The notes under the pieces are model-generated. The model ran no database searches. It saw only the letters and a program-made list of their open reading frames with translations, and had not been told where the DNA came from. A program made the translations under genes and the position numbers. From contig NZ_JAIWOI010000346.1 in the NCBI RefSeq assembly GCF_020217005.1, positions 1 to 10,000 of the forward strand: 10,000 bases of DNA. The letters are read 5' to 3'. The DNA is from Rheinheimera sp. (GTDB lineage: Bacteria > Pseudomonadota > Gammaproteobacteria > Enterobacterales > Alteromonadaceae). This document shows, piece after piece, positions 6,749 to 10,000 of the stretch (position 1 is its first letter; every line of letters begins with the position of its first letter).

Positions 6749-7267
6749 CCCATTACCCCTTGTATCAAGAAGGCCAGTTAATTTTTTATTTTTAAACGCT
6801 GACAAATAGTCTGGGTCGTCAATTAAGTGAAACTGAACCAAATCATAATGCAGTTCACTATACAAGCCTTCAACTTCTGATACTAATGAGATCAAATCGG
6901 ATAGCGTTATCGCTTTATTCTCATCTTTAAGTGAGCATATTTCCTCTTTAAACGAGTCTTCATAGAGCACCATCATCAAAGGATTATGAGCAATTAGGTT
7001 TCGCTTCTTTGCGAGCTCTAGCAGTTTGTTAAGATTCTTTGAAAATGACTGGACCTCTTCGCGATCTCCATACTTATCTTTGGCCAAATCAATTACTATG
7101 TTTATTCTCTGTGCTAGAGGTGCATTTGTTAAGTGATATACAATTCTTTGTCCATCTAACCATTTGCTGATGCAGTCAACGGTGAACTTTTCTAGGCTAC
7201 CAAATGACAGGAAAACCTTACCAATATTCAGCGCCCACTCATCATTCAAATCAACAATTTTCGCCAT
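6743..7267 (-). CDS. Hypothetical protein with HEPN-like RNLIAH (Rx4H) motif
   Basis: I do not recognise the family of this 174-residue protein. It has no signal peptide or membrane segment and appears mostly alpha-helical (long charged/hydrophobic stretches at about 12-38, 50-94 and 119-147). The sequence KKRNLIAHNP at 87-96 contains R89-N-L-I-A-H94, the Rx4H pattern with Asn after Arg that marks HEPN-superfamily RNases and related helical proteins. This makes a HEPN-like fold plausible, not proven. The ATG at 7267 has a strong AAGGAG only 4 nt upstream. The gene stands alone: no neighbouring nucleotidyltransferase or antitoxin-like frame is visible, and its own terminator candidate lies at the stop. 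It is clearly AT-richer than the flanking core genes and sits next to the tRNA-fMet cluster, a common place for acquired DNA. Alternatives are a non-catalytic HEPN-like scaffold or an unrelated helical protein. Confidence 0.75.
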   Translation of the reverse strand: MAKIVDLNDEWALNIGKVFLSFGSLEKFTVDCISKWLDGQRIVYHLTNAPLAQRINIVIDLAKDKYGDREEVQSFSKNLNKLLELAKKRNLIAHNPLMMVLYEDSFKEEICSLKDENKAITLSDLISLVSEVEGLYSELHYDLVQFHLIDDPDYLSAFKNKKLTGLLDTRGNGD

Positions 7268-7611
7268 ACCACTCCTTAACTTAAAAGATTTGTATATTGT
7301 GCCAGAGCTCGTTATATAGTTTCACCAGATGACTATTAGATGTTAACTTATTGATAAATAAAAGCATTGATGGATACAGCCAAAACGCGCTGGCACATTA
7401 TTGCTTTTCCCTAACATGTCATTTTTAGGTTGCCTAACACCAAAGGCCAAAATTAGGGTGGTTTACCCTCTTTGAAAACAAACAAATGTGCCTGTTGATT
7501 TGCTCAAAGTATGCCTGTTTTATAGTTAAAGCAAATAACACTGTGTATTCGTTCAGATTTACAACCAAAGCCAGCATCTGGCAAAAAACGGAGATGCAAA
7601 AGAGTTCAGTA
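7268..7611. other. AT-rich intergenic stretch without a gene
   Basis: About 340 nt separate the HEPN-like gene from the structured element, with no credible coding frame on either strand. Only small inverted repeats are seen: TTAGG-TTG-CCTAA at 7425-7437, AGGGT-GGTTT-ACCCT at 7455-7469 and GCCAG-CAT-CTGGC at 7570-7582. The promoter of the HEPN-like gene should lie in the first 80 nt. TATA-rich sequence occurs there (around 7290-7318) but no convincing -35/-10 pair could be chosen. Confidence 0.5.
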
Positions 7612-7717
7612 AACGGACGGGCGACTGCGTTAGCAGACCCTGTCCAGCAGGGATGCTGGACAGGAGCCTACATGGATGTATTTACGGCGCGTCTGCGTTG
7701 CAGTTGACCGCTCCGTT
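7612..7717. repeat. Structured palindromic element, potential three-way junction
   Basis: Nested inverted repeats fill this 106-nt stretch. The closing arm is AACGGA 7612-7617 with TCCGTT 7712-7717, ACTGC 7624-7628 with GCAGT 7700-7704, and GCAGAC 7633-7638 with GTCTGC 7691-7696. Inside it are two hairpins: a perfect 11-bp stem CCTGTCCAGCA/TGCTGGACAGG (7639-7664, GGGA loop) and TACA-TGGA-TGTA (7669-7680). The whole can fold as a three-way junction on either strand. It lies 24 nt past the stop of the methyltransferase gene, so it may be its 3' UTR on the minus strand. The TACATGGATGTA core and its surroundings resemble dispersed intergenic repeats that I recall from marine gammaproteobacteria, but no second copy is in this window. 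No T-tract adjoins it, so it is not a simple terminator. Confidence 0.65.
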
Positions 7718-7741
7718 ATGAGACAGAAGAACTGGCCTGAA

Positions 7742-8926
7742 TCACTCCGACGTCAACAGTAACTCTTCCAGACAATGTTGCTGTATACCGTAGAAGTTTT
7801 TGATTTGTTGCACCTGAGCCAGAATTTGTTCTCGGCTTTTGGGTTTTTGGCTTTTTACCGCCAGGATCATTTTGTTTTTGCTGGTGTGTTCCAGCGAGAT
7901 AAATTCAAAGACTTGAGTGTCATACCCATAAGCTTCCAGCAGCAAAGCGCGTAGGCTGTCGGTCAGCATTTCGGCTTGCTCACCGGCATGAATACCGTGT
8001 TTTAGCATAGGTTGTAACAGTGGCGGGCTGATCAGTTGCGGTCGTAGCTGTTTATGACAACAAGGTGAACACATAATCATCGAAGCGCCAGTGCGAATGC
8101 CCATATGAATAGCGTAATCCGTCGCTATATCGCAGGCATGCAGCGCTATCATGACGTCTATGCCTTTGGCCTGAAAATGCTTCACATCGCCCTGCTCAAA
8201 ACCAATACCCTGTAAATTTAAATCGCAGGCCACACCATTACATAAATCCACCAGCTCCTGGCGCAGCTCCACGCCTGTCACTTTGGCATTGAGTCCCAAC
8301 TGATGCGTCAGGTAATCATGTACCGCAAAGGTCAGATAGGCTTTGCCCGAGCCAAAATCGGCAATATGCACAGCAGGTTTTTGCTTTAAGCCAGTTTGAT
8401 TTAATGCCCGGTCGAATACTTCAACAAACTTATTGATTTGCTTCCATTTACGCGACATGGCAGGTACCAGCTTATGCTGCGCATCAGTCACCCCAAGTTG
8501 CTGTAAAAAAGGCCTGTCCAGCGAAAGAAAACGCTGTTTTTCTTTATCATGAGTCAAGGCTGCAGCAACAGGTGTCGTTTGCTTTATCGCTTTCGTACTG
8601 CTTAACACTTTGCCTTTTTTACTGACACTTAATTGAGTTTCGCTGTCCAAAGCTGTGAAATGGGCCGCTTTAAATTCGGTGCCCAGGAGTTGCTTAATCA
8701 ACGCAAGCCCTTCGCTGACAACTAAATTTTTGGTGATATCGCGGGTTTTATGCCGGTATAAAAAACTTAAATGCGCAACATCTTTTAACACCAGAGGCCG
8801 CACTTCAATCCGCACTAGGGTTGCATCTTCACCCTGATAACTGCTGAGCAATAGCTTTTGCCAGCTGTTGGTATCAAGTTTTTGCTGAAGAAGTTGCATA
8901 AAGGCGCTGAAATCTGAAGTACTCAC
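7742..8926 (-). CDS. Class I SAM-dependent methyltransferase with CxxCC motif (PF13679-type)
   Basis: This is a protein of about 394 residues whose substrate is unknown. From the chosen start, residues 1-150 form an N-terminal region without a recognised motif. The Rossmann methyltransferase domain begins with motif I ADFGSGKAYLTFA at about 189-201, has the acidic end of strand 2 in TGVEL near 217-221, and ALHACD near 261-266. A cysteine cluster CSPCCHKQL at about 286-294 follows. The combination ALHACD plus PCCHK is typical of the PF13679 group (relatives of METTL25/GSTCD). The cysteines could bind metal or serve catalysis (inference). No strong Shine-Dalgarno precedes the TTG at 8941. The GTG at 8926 has AGAGA 6 nt upstream and leaves a usual leader after a TATACT -10 at 8962-8957, so 8926 is preferred; 8941 (five residues longer) is the alternative. 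It lies downstream of rmuC on the same strand with its own apparent -10. Confidence 0.9.
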   Translation of the reverse strand: MSTSDFSAFMQLLQQKLDTNSWQKLLLSSYQGEDATLVRIEVRPLVLKDVAHLSFLYRHKTRDITKNLVVSEGLALIKQLLGTEFKAAHFTALDSETQLSVSKKGKVLSSTKAIKQTTPVAAALTHDKEKQRFLSLDRPFLQQLGVTDAQHKLVPAMSRKWKQINKFVEVFDRALNQTGLKQKPAVHIADFGSGKAYLTFAVHDYLTHQLGLNAKVTGVELRQELVDLCNGVACDLNLQGIGFEQGDVKHFQAKGIDVMIALHACDIATDYAIHMGIRTGASMIMCSPCCHKQLRPQLISPPLLQPMLKHGIHAGEQAEMLTDSLRALLLEAYGYDTQVFEFISLEHTSKNKMILAVKSQKPKSREQILAQVQQIKNFYGIQQHCLEELLLTSE

Positions 8927-8949
8927 TGAAGTTCTCTGCAATCAAAAAA

Positions 8950-8962
8950 GGCCGCTAGTATA
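8950..8962 (-). promoter_or_regulatory. Candidate -10 for the methyltransferase gene
   Basis: On the minus strand TATACT (8962-8957) matches the -10 consensus in five of six positions and would start transcription near 8950. The best -35 at 16 nt spacing is TGGAGC, which is poor. It lies in the short gap after the rmuC stop, so the gene may have its own start in addition to read-through. Confidence 0.4.
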
Positions 8963-8991
8963 AACCTGACCGCCCCTAGCTCCATAGTGCT

Positions 8992-10000
8992 TTATGGCGC
9001 GGACGAGGTTTTTGTCGCTGGCAAAGCGTCTGAGTCAAACTCAATCTGCGACTTTTCAACAAAATACTCTGGCAGTTCCGCCTGAATAGCTGGTGTTAAC
9101 TCTTTAAATTCATTCACCTGTTTCACCAGGTTCGCCCTGCCCTTATACAACTGGCTCTCAGCAGTCTCATAAGCTTCCTGAGCTTTGTTTAAGCTCTCTT
9201 TCACCCGTAAAAAGGTGGTCAGAAAGGTGCGTAGTTTGTTAAACACCGCATCCGCTCGTTTTGCCAATTCAGCCGTGTGTTTATGTTGCTCTTCATAACG
9301 CCATAACTGACGGACAATATTCAGGCTGGTGAGTAAAGTGGTCGGTGTTGCTACTAATACATTCTGATTCAGTGCCTGCTGGAATAAGGTCTCATCCGCC
9401 TTTAACGCCTCGACAAAAGCCGACTCTATCGGCACAAACATAAAGACTAAGTCAGGAGAATTCAGGCCCGGCAACTTGTGATAGTTCCGATCAGACAATT
9501 CTTTGATACGGGCCGCCATGGAAGCCACATGTTCCTGCAGCGCCAATTTACGCTCAGTCTCTTCCTCGGAATTGATATAACGGCTGTAGGCGTTTAACGA
9601 CACTTTGGCATCAATGATGAGATGTTTACCCTGAGGTAAAAACACCACTAAATCAGGCCTTAGTTTATTGCCGTCATCCTGGGTGACGGAAAACTCACGC
9701 TGATAATCCTGCCCAGCTCTTAAACCTGAACGCTCCAGCACATTTTCCAGCACCAGTTCGCCCCAGTTGCCTTGCGTCTTTTTCTGGCCTTTGAGGGCCA
9801 CAGCCAATTGGTGCGCTTCTTCGGTGATCTGTTGATTCAGCAGTTTTAAATGCTGCAGCTCGTGATTGAGCAGTGCCTGCTGCTGGCTATCTTTGAGGTG
9901 AATATCTTCCACTTTGCTTTTAAAAGCATCCAGCTGCAAACGGAAAGGATTTAATAAGCTATTTAACGCTTCCTGATTAGAGGCCTGGAAACGTACTGAT
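8992..10000 (-). CDS. rmuC: RmuC family protein, 5' end outside the window
   Basis: The reading frame stays open to the right edge, so the true start lies beyond position 10000; an apparent TTG start at 9939 is internal. The 336 visible residues are the RmuC core and tail. After a helical, coiled-coil-like stretch (QQALLNHELQHLKLLNQQ) come the family hallmarks KTQGNWGELVLENVLERSG, RPDLVVFLPQGKHLIIDAKVS and PDLVFMFVPIE. The RPD...D-AK pattern is like the PD-(D/E)xK nuclease core. RmuC is a predicted nuclease-related protein that limits recombination at inverted repeats in E. coli. The N-terminal membrane anchor usual in the family would be in the missing part. The C-terminal helices (about the last 100 residues) are complete and end in TKTSSAP. 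The stop is about 65 nt before the methyltransferase start on the same strand. Confidence 0.95.
   Translation of the reverse strand, partial: SVRFQASNQEALNSLLNPFRLQLDAFKSKVEDIHLKDSQQQALLNHELQHLKLLNQQITEEAHQLAVALKGQKKTQGNWGELVLENVLERSGLRAGQDYQREFSVTQDDGNKLRPDLVVFLPQGKHLIIDAKVSLNAYSRYINSEEETERKLALQEHVASMAARIKELSDRNYHKLPGLNSPDLVFMFVPIESAFVEALKADETLFQQALNQNVLVATPTTLLTSLNIVRQLWRYEEQHKHTAELAKRADAVFNKLRTFLTTFLRVKESLNKAQEAYETAESQLYKGRANLVKQVNEFKELTPAIQAELPEYFVEKSQIEFDSDALPATKTSSAP

Noticed and set aside
7486..7707. Open frame of 73 codons on the plus strand
   Set aside because: No ribosome binding site, and half of it is the structured palindromic element, whose base-pairing explains the sequence better than coding.
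8942..8991. Intrinsic terminator between rmuC and the methyltransferase gene
   Set aside because: GCTAG/CTAGC with a long loop followed by GGCC and six T exists on the minus strand, but the stem is only 5 bp and not adjacent to the T-tract.

Overview
This window looks like a core chromosomal segment of a gammaproteobacterium, most likely from the Alteromonadales/Vibrionales-like part of the class; a Rheinheimera-type genome is a guess, not a demonstrated assignment. The support is an RlmKL fusion methyltransferase and a Uup ABC-F ATPase that both align almost end to end with the Escherichia coli proteins as I recall them. There are also initiator tRNAs that differ from the E. coli one by a single exchanged base pair, and a C-terminal GlyGly-CTERM signal, which is typical of Vibrio, Shewanella and relatives.

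Left block (about 49-6070, minus strand). Four genes are packed head to tail: rlmL (rlmKL), a small glutaredoxin-like protein, uup, and a secreted DUF3466-type protein. The gaps are 0, 2 and 12 nt, so this is almost certainly one operon. It is read from an extended -10 promoter near 6063-6068 and ends at a clear intrinsic terminator at 49-72. The theme is ribosome biogenesis (23S rRNA methylation plus an ABC-F ribosome factor), with a thiol-redox protein and an exported repeat protein attached.

Middle block (about 6228-7720). Divergent from rlmL is a plus-strand transcription unit with a stringent-type promoter, two identical initiator tRNA-fMet genes and a strong terminator. Directly after it lies a decayed third tRNA-fMet-like copy, at the same spacing of about 130 nt. 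Next comes an isolated AT-richer minus-strand gene for a 174-residue protein with an RNLIAH (Rx4H, HEPN-like) motif and no recognisable partner. About 340 nt without a gene follow, and then a roughly 106-nt element that can fold into a three-way junction. This block is the accessory, variable part of the window.

Right block (7742-10000, minus strand). A class I SAM-dependent methyltransferase with a CxxCC motif lies downstream of rmuC, whose 5' part runs off the right edge of the window.

The most notable items are the decayed third initiator-tRNA copy with its internal palindrome, the orphan HEPN-like gene beside it, the branched structured repeat, and the HAF-like repeats plus GlyGly-CTERM tail of the exported protein. 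I did not find a complete new multi-gene system, an integrase, an IS element or a CRISPR array.
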